From Oscheius dolichura (taxonomy: Eukaryota > Nematoda > Chromadorea > Rhabditida > Rhabditidae): 64,000 nt of DNA. The translations under genes were made by a program, and so were the position numbers. Of this stretch, positions 22,065 through 32,724 are shown one piece after another. The notes under the pieces were generated by a model that saw only the letters and a program-made list of their open reading frames with translations, made no database searches and had not been told where the DNA came from. The stretch lies in the NCBI GenBank assembly GCA_932521035.1, contig OW051494.1, positions 5,132,001 through 5,196,000 of the forward strand, read 5' to 3'. Position 1 is the first letter of the stretch. Each line of letters starts with the position of its first letter.

Positions 22065-24081
22065 ATGAACAGGCGATCATCGCGAAAGCAGCCGGCGCCC
22101 CTCAACTACCAGAAATTGCTGACCCAGTTTCGGAAGGAGTGCATCGAGCCACTGTGCAAGAAGCGACCATTTTTCGCCGACGAGGACGGGCTACAACTAA
22201 AAAGAGTAATTTCTATTGGCTATAAGAGTATATGTTATTTTTTTTACAGCTGAATGCCTGGACCTGGCCCACTCTGCCGCCCAGCGACAAGCCGACCACC
22301 ACCCAAATACGAGTAACCCCCCGTCACTTCTGTATCCCCGTTCTAGGGCCGGGACATTTGCTGCATGACCGACGACCGGGAGAGACGCTGCGACTGGGAC
22401 CACATCGGTGTACACATCAGTCCTCCCCTCGTCAAGACGGCAATACAGAACCATTACAACTTGAAGCGACACGGCCAGGTATCCCCTCCATCCACCCATT
22501 CCATCCCTTCCTTGAGGCCCGCCACTCATATGTCTGTGTCTACCACTGGAGACAGATCAAGTACTCCCGGCCGGGGAGGCTGTGGGGCGGGACGAAGGAG
22601 GACGTCACGATGCCCGTCACAGAGACGGAGCTCGTCGAAATGGAGGCGGACATTGAACACGTCGAAGACTTCTCCGGACCGGTATGCCAGTACGCCTCTC
22701 ACCCTCGACGCATTACAGAGCACGTCCGACGACGATGGGGAGAACGCCTCCAGTGACAAAGAGAGTGTGCTCTCGACGCTGGAATCTCCCTCGTATGAGC
22801 CACACCTTTCCTTTTATTCTCTTCCTTGTTTCAGGTTGAGCTCGGAAAGTGAGATGACAAGCACAGACGACGAGGACGAGGACGAGGAGGATGAGGACGA
22901 GACGAGCACCGAAGGAACCATCTCAGATGCGGAAGAGGTGGAATTCGCCGACAAAGACTTGGACCGGGTGGAATTGGTACTGTTGAGGGCATGGAGGAAG
23001 ATGCGAGATTCGACGGATGACAGCGAGGACGACGAGGATGTGAGGAGAGACAAAAGAGAAGAGGACGAGGATCAAGAAGAAAGAGAGGAGGAGTCCGGGA
23101 GAGAAGAGGAGACACCTTTGGTCAATGGAATACACTTGGAGGAGACACTTCCCGGAGAGGCCAGCGAGTCGGAAGAGGACGAAGAAATGCAAGAGAGTAG
23201 GATGGCAGTTGTATGGTGGAGAGACGACTATTTCAGATGGACTGGACACGGTCAATGGAGAAGTGGAAGTGCTGGAGAATGGAATAGACGAGGAGGACGG
23301 AGAGAGCGACGAACTGGAAGACGAGCAGACGGACGAGAGCGAGGAGGACAGTGAGGAGGAGGACGAAGAAGGAAACGAGAACGCTGAGAAGCCGGAGAAC
23401 TCGGCTGTGAATTTTGACATGGAAGAGGATGAGGACAGCCTGCCGGACTACGATCCCTACAAATACGAGTCGGACGACTCGCATCCGCAGATCGAGGAAG
23501 ACCTGGACAAGGTGTCACAGACTTTGAAATAAGGTACTTTCGGGTTTAGGATATTATTGAAAACGAGGGGACACCGTGGGGCAGTCCTGGGGGATATAGG
23601 GTGGAAGAGGAAACCGAGGACGAGGCCGAAGATATGCCGACGAGTGGTGACGAGGAAGACGAACAGGAAGAGACACGATGGCCGGAGGAACAGCCGGCCG
23701 ATTCAGAGGAAGGCGAAGACGATGAAATCATCGAAAATCCGGAGGAGACAGCAGCCGTTTGTTGTCTTTTGTACCCGGAAAACGGACTGGTTTAGATAAT
23801 ACAGGGAATGAGCGAGTTCGAGGCCACCACACTTGAAAAAGTACTCGGAATGCCGGGAGTCCCAATGACAACGGTGGGTTTAGCTCGTGGGTCGATCAAC
23901 GGAATTTCAGTTACTCGAGCAGATTGGGAAGGGAGCAGTCATGCCGAAGACGACACTTATTGACACGATGAAGACATTGGTAAGGGAGGAGGACGAAGAG
24001 GCGGAAGGCGAGCAGGAGGGACACGACGAGGAAGAGGAGGTGGCGCCAAGAGAGACACGGCTCCGACGACGCCACAACTGA
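22065..24081 (+). CDS. Unrecognised highly acidic protein
   Basis: I do not recognise the family. At least ten exons can be joined in frame across introns of 34-60 bp. The N-terminal 160 residues look folded: MNRRSSRKQPAPLNYQKLLT, KECIEPLCKKRPFF, LNAWTWPTLPP, RDICCMTDDRERRCDWDHIG and IKYSRPGRLWGGTKED, with several Cys and Trp. The central 350 residues are almost entirely Asp/Glu/Ser (about 22740-23760), including long D/E runs. A second small conserved-looking module, FEATTLEKVLGMPGVPM then LLEQIGKGAVMPKTTLIDTM, closes the protein before a final acidic stretch ending RLRRRHN. Such composition is typical of nuclear histone- or nucleolus-binding proteins, but function is unknown. In-frame-looking stops near 23530 and 23790 fall inside predicted introns. 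Confidence 0.65.
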
Positions 24082-24154
24082 AAAGAACGACACGATACTC
24101 AAATTTATTGATAACCATCGAATACATTTTTTATTGAGCCCAGTTTGAACGTGT

Positions 24155-26354
24155 TTAGCGAACTCTGTCGGCCCGTTCCTTCTGCGTGACCCGGTCGCGG
24201 TCCTCCTCCAGGAGAGGGCCCCACTCTGGCACCGGCGCCTTCAACTCCTTCCAGTTGTCTCCCTTCTTCTGCAACAATTTGGCACAGCCGTAGACGAGAG
24301 GAAAAGAGGAGCCGAGGAGGACGATAGACCAGCCGACGAACGACAGGATCCCGGGAAGAGGCTTGGGAGCGACAATGGCGGCCACAATGTACATCAGAAC
24401 ACACGTCTAGAAAGGTGGATGGAAAAAGGAGGAGGAGGAGACAGCCATACCAGGAGGGCCGTCGGGGTCACGAGTCCCCAACACACGGAGTAGAAATTCA
24501 TCGACAGTCTCCACCACGGGGACATCGTGTCGAGGTTACTGAACAGGGGAATACGGCGAAAAGGAAGGGACTCACACTGCCAGCCGTTCGACTCCGTAGA
24601 TAAAGGCGAAGAGGACGACCTCCACGAAGGCCACCACGAGGGTCAGCACATTGGCAAAGTGCTCGACTAGTTCCTGCTGGATGACGCCGGCCGCGATGAA
24701 GACGGAGGAGGCGAGGGCACTCCCGGCGAGGAGAAGGCCGACCGTCCTCCATTTGTAGCCGCCTTCGAAGGCACTCGAACCGAGGAACAGAGTCCGACGG
24801 TCACGGAACATCCCGACCAAGACCCAGAAGAGCAGTGTCAACAGGAAGAACCCACGCAGAAATTCAAGGAGGAAGTGAAATGAACACCAGAGCCAGTTGA
24901 GGTCGAAGCCGGTCATATTCTGGAACGGGGATAACCAGGGGACGGAGGACGAAGACCTCGACGAAGACGAACTCGAGGAAGTGGAGACGACGATCCAGCA
25001 GGTGCTTCATTCTGTGTGTAGGCGGATGGTCGGGGTAGGTGAGGTCTGAAAGAATGAGAAGACTACGGGGGAGACCTACCGGCCAAATGTCCGGCATATG
25101 CGAAGGTAGTCAGGTGCACCAGGGCGTAGAAGACGAGGATGCAGCCAGTGACGAGGGCCACGTCGCGACGGAGATGAGAGGAGAAGGTCCTCCGGCTGCT
25201 GATTTGAGCGACACCGCCATTGCCCAAACTGAGGTCTCTTTGAGGAGAGACGCCGCTCACTTGAATACGAAGACGGCGTGGGAAACTGCGTCCGTCCAGG
25301 CCTCGGGACTGTACAGCGCCTTCCAATGCAGCTTCCAGGCGAACGACAAACCGTCCCAAGCCCCATCCAGGGTCAACGCTAAGCTGGCCTCGAATAGTGT
25401 ATTTTCTCTCTTACCTATGACTAGATGCACCACGTAGTACAGGAAGGGCAGAACGCAGACGACGGGGGCCACGTAGCCGAGCCACTCGTCGACCCAGACG
25501 GAGGCGACTGCCACCTGAAGGGGCACATTTGACACACAGCGAAAAGGGAGGATACCAATAGCCAGATGGAAAGAAGGCTGATCCACGCGAGGAACGAGGG
25601 ACTCGAGAACTCGCTGACCACCTGGGAATGGTCGTGGACCGTCGACTCGACGAAGGACCAAAAAGGCGTCTTCCTCTCGTTTGTCGTCCTGGACACGACG
25701 AGGGAAGCCGCCTGCCGGACACACTCCGGACTCCTTCTGCCGGTTTCGTTTTTATAGCAGACGATGGCCAGCCTGAACAAGGTCGGCTCGGTAGGACAGT
25801 GAGATACCTCGGGTCGAAACAGTCTCGGGGGAGGGAGCCACAGTCGGCCCAGGGCAGTCTGGAAGGCTCCTTGACAGAGGCCACGGCAAACGAGCCCAGA
25901 TGAGACAGGGACACGGAGAGGAGGACCAGCCGTAGGACGAGGAGGAAGGACATCGCCGAGACCAGACCTAGGCCGTGTTAGCAGAGGCGGCCGACTCACC
26001 TCCGAAAAGAGGAGCAGCCTGTCGAAACTGAAGGAAGGGGCCTTTGGAGGAGAACTGGGACATGGCCGTCTCGAGCAGGAAGAGGGGCAGACCGACCACC
26101 AGCAGGGAGACGGCAAACTGCATCAAGAACACCGCTAAAGGATATTGTAGTCACTTGAGAATACGCGGTATACCTCCGCCATGTCGTATAAATCCAGTTC
26201 CAAAAGTCATAGGCTGATTTGTCCCAATAGCAAAAGCGATTATTAAGAAGAAGTAGCGGCTGGGCTGGCCTCTTTCTCGATGCTCCTTATGTTTTTTTGA
26301 AGGAGAGATCACTGGAGATGACATTGGCTCCACATCGGGTTCAATAGTCTCCAT
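24155..26354 (-). CDS. SLC6-family transporter with divergent TM1
   Basis: Neurotransmitter:sodium-symporter (SLC6) homologue, plasma-membrane. It starts at 26354 (METIEPDVEPMSS) after an acceptor-like ccacag. TM1 reads FFLIIAFAIGTNQPMTFGTG then FIRHGGG, corresponding to the family's GLGNxxRFPxxxxxNGGG segment but altered. Later segments include LPLFLLETAMSQFSSKGPF, an extracellular loop with PECVRQAA, SPEAWTDAVSHAVFVFKL, SLGNGGVAQISS and LVTGCILVFYALVHLTTFAY. The C-terminal part has FVEVVLFAFIYGVERLAVD, WWRLSMNFYSVCWGLVTPT and a final hydrophilic tail ending KERADRVR. The domain order is that of SLC6 TM1-TM12. The first exon is AT-rich, while the rest (below 26145) is GC-rich. Loss of several canonical TM1 residues suggests altered ion or substrate handling. 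Confidence 0.78.
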
Positions 26355-26489
26355 ATTCTGTGGAAAAATTAATTGATGGGGAAGCAAACTAACCATCTCA
26401 CCGACCGGCCCCAAAAAAGCGATTGACACAATATACAGTTGAACAGAAAATATTTCATGTCATAACAAAAACAATTTTAACAAGGATCG

Positions 26490-28077
26490 TTATAATTCCA
26501 TGGTGTCTCCTTCGAGATCATCGAGTCCTTCCAATATACCCCCGACATCGTCCAATTCTTGTTGCCTTTTGCTCTTTGGTGGGTGTGGTTCGGTTATATT
26601 GACTTGCTTGACATTATAAACAATAGTGTTAACCTGATTGAGTGTATAACTGAGCACAACTAGAAAACCTGTTCAGTGACAATAATATCTTCATTTTCTG
26701 TGGTCTTCTGATCGGTCGATAGAGGATCTTCCTAAATAATATGTGCAAATAGTTTTTTTGTATACAAACATTGAGAACTACGCTATTCACTTCGGCAGCC
26801 GCCCTAGAGCTTCCAGACATGACATCTATACTGGGAGCAATTAGCTCATTAGGATTAGCTTCCCTAAATTTGACGTTTATTTTACAGTGACACTAAACCT
26901 CGTAGTCAGAACGTCAGTTGTAATAGTTGTTTCAAAGCCTGGAGGTTTTTCGTATTTGGTTCGTTTCTTTGCATCATCCTGGATAACTGTTTGAACAAGT
27001 TCAGAGAGATCACTTGCACGTTGCATTGCTTTTTTCACACATGTCTCTAGCTTAGTCACAAATAAATATACTATGGAAAAGTGCCTACCGTAATGGTATT
27101 TATAGTGAAACTACTGGATTGATGAAGAGCACAAACTTCTTTTCTCTTGTTACATGCCACCACCAGATGCCCAGAAACACATTGTTGTTCTTTTTCCGTG
27201 GGATCGACAAGTGTTATTTGACTAAAAAACAATCTAAAGAATGTATTAACATTACCTTTGCTCAATAAATCCAAACGAAACACATATCGGAGTATGATAA
27301 ATATTTAAAGGAACGAGGGCTTGTTCCCATTGTGTATGCTATACGTTATAAAAAATACTAAAACATGAACTTACAATAAGTGTTGTGTGTGATTCTACTG
27401 ATACATTTGGCCGTCTGAAGTGATAGAGAGCAGTAACCGCTGCCAAAGTGGCACAATCCAAAAGCGAACCATCATCGTCCATTATTTTTACGTCAATCCT
27501 TATTTTCCACACTTCTTGTCCAGTCCGTACACATAGAGACTATAAAGAGTTTTTAGTTTCAAGAAATGTTACTTCAACATCTACACATCTGGAATCTCTC
27601 AAAACTAATTCTAATAATCTTGTCAGTTCCATTCCCTTTTGGCCCAGCCTATTATGCTCATTGGCTATAATATTTTCTTTGAAAACTAGAAAGGCAAACC
27701 AGGATTTCCCATAGGACTCATATCCACTTCCACGGATACAATTCCCTTTTGAGGCCGAGTTTGGCTGGGCTCAACAAGTGATGCACTCACTGCGCAGAAA
27801 ACTCTGAAAAAAGGAGATGTTGAAATCGTGCAAACAATAATAATGGAAGAGATGATATAAACAAAAACTTTGCATTCTACCTACTTTGTTAATCCCATCA
27901 TACAAAGAGATGTTCCGCATTCTGCTCCAACCATCAGTTTCACAGGTCTAAAATCGTCTCGCAGACGGCCATCCAATCTCTAAAAGGTTTGTGTTCTTAA
28001 AAGTAACTTACTTGGTCATTTCTTAGCATATCTAATATGAAATGCCTTTCACATGTTGTAATGAGTTCAGGTCTCAT
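26490..28077 (-). CDS. EXOSC9: Exosome complex component RRP45 (EXOSC9)
   Basis: RNase PH-fold subunit of the nine-subunit ring of the RNA exosome, which processes and degrades RNA in nucleus and cytoplasm. The ATG at 28077 directly follows an acceptor-like ccttttag. The N-terminus reads MRPELITTCERHFILDMLRN followed by QRLDGR, the conserved RNase PH-ring start. Further matches are VEVDMSPMGNPG, ELTRLLELVLRDSRCVDVES, LCVRTGQEVWKIRIDV, DGSLLDCATLAAVTALYHFR and RPNVSVES, then LVDPTEKEQ. A charged C-terminal tail ends LEGDTMEL. Length, about 400 residues, is normal for the family. Exons are AT-rich, with short introns. Confidence 0.93.
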
Positions 28078-28313
28078 CTAAAAGGAATTGAAAAGTGAAA
28101 CATTATTAGAAATAGAGATTACGTATTGAAAGCAATGGTTGCAAAGATTCTAGTTTTATAATGTTTTATTAACAGCAGAATGTAATAAAACAATACGGAT
28201 CAATTTGGGCAAAAGGAGAAAACGTGAATCATATAAAAATATTGCCAGTGATACGCTTAAAAAGAATTCAAAGAAAAAACTTAACAAACACCACAACAAT
28301 TCGTGAGAATATT

Positions 28314-28467
28314 CTACTTTGGCAAGCCAGCTATCTGAGCAGCGATTTTTTGTTGAAGATTTTCCGACAGAATGGCTCTTGCTTTCTTCTTTTCCAATAC
28401 TATTTTTTCAATGGTTTCCAACTGAAACGAAACAATGTGATTGACCGAAGTTTGAAAATGATATATA

Positions 28468-28505
<38 letters not shown>

Positions 28506-28972
28506 TTTTAATAAGACCGAGATTAATGAAAAACAAACGCACCTGTGTAGAAATATATTTCTTTTTTCTTTCAAAAAACTCTACAGCCTTCTCTTTGCTG
28601 ACTTCAGCAAAATAACCAGTTCCTATTTCGACAAGCATAGTGGAAGGATTAGAAAGCTCTCCTCTAATATACATCTGGTGAATAAGATAAAGCTGAACAT
28701 CGCAATAATGTTACCGATTCAGAGAGTGGAACTAATGCCTGGTGACCAGCGGAAACCCCATCAAGGGAGTTAAGGGCGATGATACTTTTGTCGTTTTTGG
28801 AGACGAAAGACTAAAAAAGCGTCAACAATACAGATACACAAACCTTTAAGCTGTTAGCAGATTCCGTAAAGAAAGCTAGCTCTCCTTCTACTTGTTTAAC
28901 TAGCTGATTCAATTGTTCAACTCCAAGCTCATTAATTGGAATCTGCTTAGGGCCATCAGTACTGGCAGCCAT
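28314..28972 (-). CDS. PFDN5: Prefoldin subunit 5
   Basis: Alpha-type subunit of the hexameric prefoldin chaperone, which hands nascent actin and tubulin to the CCT chaperonin. The start at 28972 yields MAASTDGPKQIPINELGVEQ. The central part has VPLSESMYIRGELSN followed by MLVEIGTGYFAEVSKEKA, the PFDN5 beta-hairpin signature (usually VPLTSSMYVPG and VGTGYYVE). Flanking coiled coils end with ARAILSENLQQKIAAQ and LPK-stop. An intron carries a TA microsatellite. It is convergent with nothing and divergent from the small plus-strand frame at 29241. Confidence 0.93.
28458..28501. repeat. (TA)n microsatellite
   Basis: About 44 bases of almost perfect TA dinucleotide repeat inside an intron of the prefoldin 5 gene. 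It is broken by one TT/AA step. Confidence 0.95.
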
Positions 28973-29240
28973 TATCCTGAACTAAAAGAGCTATTGCAGC
29001 TATATATAAGAAAGGGCATCGTACATAACAGCTATGAAAGTCATAAAATAAACATAAACGTTCAAAAAAATGAGAGTGAATTTGAGGTGAAGAAAAATTT
29101 TTCTGTAAACAGCATGCAGGGGGCCCTCTCTCAAACTCTCTTCGGAAGAAATTCACGTGCTAGAGTATCAGCGAAATGCCACTGTATTTTGTGTAGTATC
29201 TAATCTTATGAAATAGAAGTAAAGAAGCAAGCAGCGTCAA

Positions 29241-29467
29241 ATGTCGAAAGTATTAATTCAAGAAAATCGGAAAAAAACGAGCAGCAAGTACAATGAAACA
29301 CCCATATCCAGACAACGTTTTATGAGAAATTTAATAAATAATGTTTTCGCAGAAACTGAAGGATACACTCGCAGTAATACCAGTAAGCAAATACAACTAA
29401 ACGTGAAACTTTTACAGCTAATTTTTTTTTTTGCCTAGAAATGGTTAATGCTGGCAAGTTCCAATAA
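29241..29467 (+). CDS. Possible small two-exon protein, unrecognised
   Basis: A 47-codon first exon (MSKVLIQENRKKTSSKYNET at its start) ends at a gtaagc donor. It can be joined in frame, across an intron ending ttgcctag, to a short last exon reading MVNAGKFQ-stop, giving about 56 residues. The product is basic and polar, with no signal peptide or TM helix, and I recognise no family. Divergent placement from prefoldin 5 and good splice signals support it. Short length argues caution. The rest of 29468-29698 shows no gene. Confidence 0.35.
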
Positions 29468-29698
29468 TTTCAGCATTGCCTTGAAAAGGCATGACTAGAA
29501 CCTTTCAAAATAACAATGATATGTAAACAAAGTAAATAAGAAATATATAAGCAAATAAATAACTGATGATTAAAACATTATGAGGCAGGAAAAGCGGAAG
29601 TTAGAGAGACCCGATAAAATGCAGATTGCACTGTATTTAAGAAATGCTGAAAAACGTTGACAAGAAAGAAAAATAAGGCTTACCTTTTTATGTTTAGA

Positions 29699-31458
29699 TT
29701 ACAAAACTACAGCAGTTGTCGGACTATTCAGTTTATCATGAATTCTTACAGCATCTGTAAAGCCTCTTGGTTTAGTTCGATCCCCATTTAAAACGCGTGC
29801 AGCTGCATCAGCTACATCTACGTTTGTAAATCACAGCACTGTTTTAAGATGGTACCTTTATCGAGACAAGATCCTCGTAAAGCTTCTTCAACGCTAGTTT
29901 TATAAGCGGATGTAGGACTCATTTGAGGTGAAGAGCCACCTTTCAGACTAACTGAAATGCTAGTTTGTATACTGGTATAAAATAAAATCAAACCCTGAGT
30001 TGAATCATAGAGATTACATGTTGAACCATTTCTTTCTACAAGGGAAGTCGCATCACCTCCTGCGAGTGAGAGCGCAGTACCAACAGAATGGCTGTCAGTT
30101 AGTTTAAGCTGTTTTAACTAAATGTATAAAGAGGTAACGTATATTAAGCCAAACACAAACCCTGACGTGCCCTTCTTCACCATCTTTTCCTGGAACGTAA
30201 AGGGCTGTTGTCTCGTTCGCATGATCGTCATCATTTTCCTTTTCTTTCTCGAATTCCCCTGCTTCGACCAACGCTCTTTCTGCTTGCCTACGTGCTTTAG
30301 CTTTTTCGGCATAAATGTTAAAGCTAGAACATTACTAATTTTACTCAAAAAATAACTTACGATGGGAACTGAGTGCTGCAGAGAGTATTTCTTACATTTA
30401 AGGTGCATCCATGAGTAAACGGATTATACCCTGATTGAAATTTCCCGGTTACCTATAAAAAGTCACCAATGAAAACTTTCACTAGGCAGTAATGAAAACA
30501 TACCTGCTCATTTGTAGTTCTTCCTCTAACCACAAGCACGATATGAAAAATGGTCAATCCTATAACAGGAACGGAAAGGATCGCACACAAGGCTAGCAAG
30601 ACAATAGAACACAAGTTGGGCCTTTCCAACATATCGCCTCTAAAAACCATACATTATGTGAAGCGATAGTTAAACCCACTTATTTGTAACAGTATATGTC
30701 ATACAGATACTGAAAACTGCAATCATATGAAGGCTAAGGAAAAGCAGGAAAAAGAAGAAGTATCTAAAAGACGTTATTTCCTAAATTATCCCAGTTTTTT
30801 TTGGAAAATATGTTCTTTTCAAAAAAATAATTGGAAAGAGGAAAAAAAAACCAAATTTCTAATTGTAATTACAATCGAATAATGCAAGCATTTTCAATTA
30901 TCCAATTTTTAAAAATGGATAATAATTACCTGTAATTTCTTCTGCCCACACAATTATGCACCCAAGGACAGTGATGATCAAATGTGTCTATACATCTATT
31001 GCAAACGGAGCAGTGGCTTGATCTAGGGGGGCGATAAAATTTGCATGCTGTACACCATTTCATCCGGACTGTTATTCCATTAACGTCAACATTTTTGTAC
31101 AAAGGAGACCGAGTTTCATCCATTGGGGGATATTCTTCTGATGACATTGCTAAAGAATTTAACACAATGTACAACTAAGTTAATGTAAAAGAGTAACATA
31201 CCGTATGGATAGATCCCTGGATCCATACACATAGCCATTAACAAATTAGCCACAACCAACATAAATAATACTGCATCTACGCCACATACAGCCCATCCAT
31301 ACCTCAAAAGAGTTTAAGAAGAACGCTTGCAAAAAAGCATACCATCCGAAACGAGTAGAAAGGGCCGGTGCCAGGAAGTAATAAAAAACACAAGTGCAAA
31401 CTATAATAAGGGACCAAGCGACAGTTGAGGGAAGCAACTGTCCCAGACGTTTACACAT
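29699..31458 (-). CDS. DHHC palmitoyltransferase, ZDHHC5/8-like
   Basis: Membrane S-acyltransferase that attaches palmitate to cysteines of client proteins. Start 31458 ([20 protein letters not shown]) runs into TM1, and a second helix has [20 protein letters not shown]. The Cys-rich catalytic domain has [20 protein letters not shown] and [20 protein letters not shown], with the DHHC tetrad intact, followed directly by TM3 ([14 protein letters not shown]). After TM4 comes [13 protein letters not shown], carrying the TTxE motif, then a NPFTHGC-type segment characteristic of ZDHHC5/8. The remaining cytoplasmic tail (about 29700-30350) is hydrophilic and ends SPTTAVVL. The upstream ATG lies shortly after an acceptor-like gttttcag. 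Confidence 0.9.
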
Positions 31459-31510
31459 CTACTTTTAGCTCTGAAAACTTTGATTATTATGGATTCTGGA
31501 AAGCTTGTTT

Positions 31511-32184
31511 TTAGAAAGGCTGGAAATCAAGGAAGTGCAGATAAGAGTAATTTTTGGCATAGAATACTTGCCTCTCGAAAGATACATTGATAAGCTTGAT
31601 GTTCAATAGTTGCTCAAAAATAATCTTTTGTAAAACCTGCAGAGATTTGAACGTAGTATAACAAAAAGCATAAATCGCGGACGCCCCCTTTACAGAGGGG
31701 TCGCTAAAATATTCAAAAATAGCGTGGTCGTGGTAAGACCGCGTTTCCAGCTTTTTATAAAAATTTAGAGAGAAAAATAGAATCTCCGATGATGGAGTCC
31801 AAGAAGACAATAGAGAAAGAGTGATCCTTTTACTTGACTCGGTTCAAACCAGGCCACTGAATCCGAAAAATTTGGTTTACAGTAATTTGCACCCAACATC
31901 GTCTGGTCAATATTTAGCATAAGGAGGTAGAGGAAAGACGCGAGTCGGCTAAAACAAATAGACGAGTTCCCTGCAACTGTCTTCCATTCCGTTTCAATAT
32001 TATTTTCTAACTGGCCACCTGTATAAAAAACAGTCTATATATCTATAAGTTTCTAAAAGTCGGAGGGCAGAGTAGCAAAATTTAAACCCTAATTCATCAT
32101 TGAGTAACTTAGACTTTCATGTGTATGTGTTAAGATTTCTTGTCCTCTTGGTTGCCATGAACGAAGGTCCTCACTAGTTGCCAT
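31511..32184 (-). CDS. Unrecognised ~150-residue protein, four exons
   Basis: Four exons join in frame on the minus strand. The first starts at 32184 (MATSEDLRSWQPRGQEILTH). The second has ENNIETEWKTVAGNSS and SRLASFLYLLMLNIDQ. The third has DHAIFEYFSDPSVKGASAIY and then FCYTTFKSLQVLQKIIFEQL. The last exon adds only Pro-Phe before the stop. Introns are about 95, 84 and 48 bp. There is no signal peptide; the Leu-rich helix could be amphipathic or a weak TM segment. I know no family with this pattern. It lies immediately upstream of the ZDHHC gene on the same strand, with a gap of about 50 bp, which would fit a trans-spliced pair. Confidence 0.5.
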
Positions 32185-32270
32185 GGAAGAATGTCGTTCG
32201 TCTAGTAGTACGGTAATCCCCCAAAAGTGCTAAAAATTACCATTCAGCTACCGACGACATCTCCGTAGAA

Positions 32271-32724
32271 TCAGAAATGAGACAGAGAGACCCCGTGTCG
32301 ATTCACCCATGATGATGTCTTCACAGCGTTTCTGGTCCGTCTTGCCCACTTATAGCCCCCATTATAAACAAATTGCCCTTCCTTTCTTGCATTATGATCA
32401 GTAACCTGCCAATCGATAAGTATTTTTTCTTTGTTTCGGAATAAAAGGTTTCAATGGTTGCAATAATTACACCCGCTAGTAATTACACAAAAGGGCACTA
32501 TCGTTTCCGGCAGTACTCAAACATCTAGCGGTCTCGTGCCCCGTTAGACTTACCTTGTGGCGTGGCCTTGAACTATCCCCACAACAGTCAATATATTTGC
32601 ACAGGATGCTTTCCGATTGAGCGACGTCTATAACCTTTGGTGGGCCTTTATCCTCGGATAAACCGGAAATCCTCGTCACAACATAGGACCAAATCGATAT
32701 GTTGTAGTCATATTTCGGTTTCAT
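32271..32724 (-). CDS. Unrecognised ~100-residue two-exon protein
   Basis: The first exon, 32724 down to a gtaagt donor at about 32554, begins MKPKYDYNISIWSYVVTRIS and ends with CCGDSSRPRHK. After an intron of about 140 bp ending ggcag, a second exon continues in frame with VTDHNARKEGQFVYNGGYKW and ends VNRHGVSLSHF. The product is hydrophilic and basic at the C-terminus, with no TM helix. I do not recognise it. Support comes only from the long open frame and clean splice sites in AT-rich DNA. Confidence 0.4.

Noticed and set aside
22365-23420. Long plus (329 codons) and minus (165 codons, Ser-rich) frames through the acidic gene
   Set aside because: The plus frame runs through predicted introns, and the minus frame is simply the complement of GAG/GAC repeats.
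15290-26145. Horizontal acquisition of the GC-rich block
   Set aside because: All recognisable genes are animal families with the same short introns and splice signals as the AT-rich genes.
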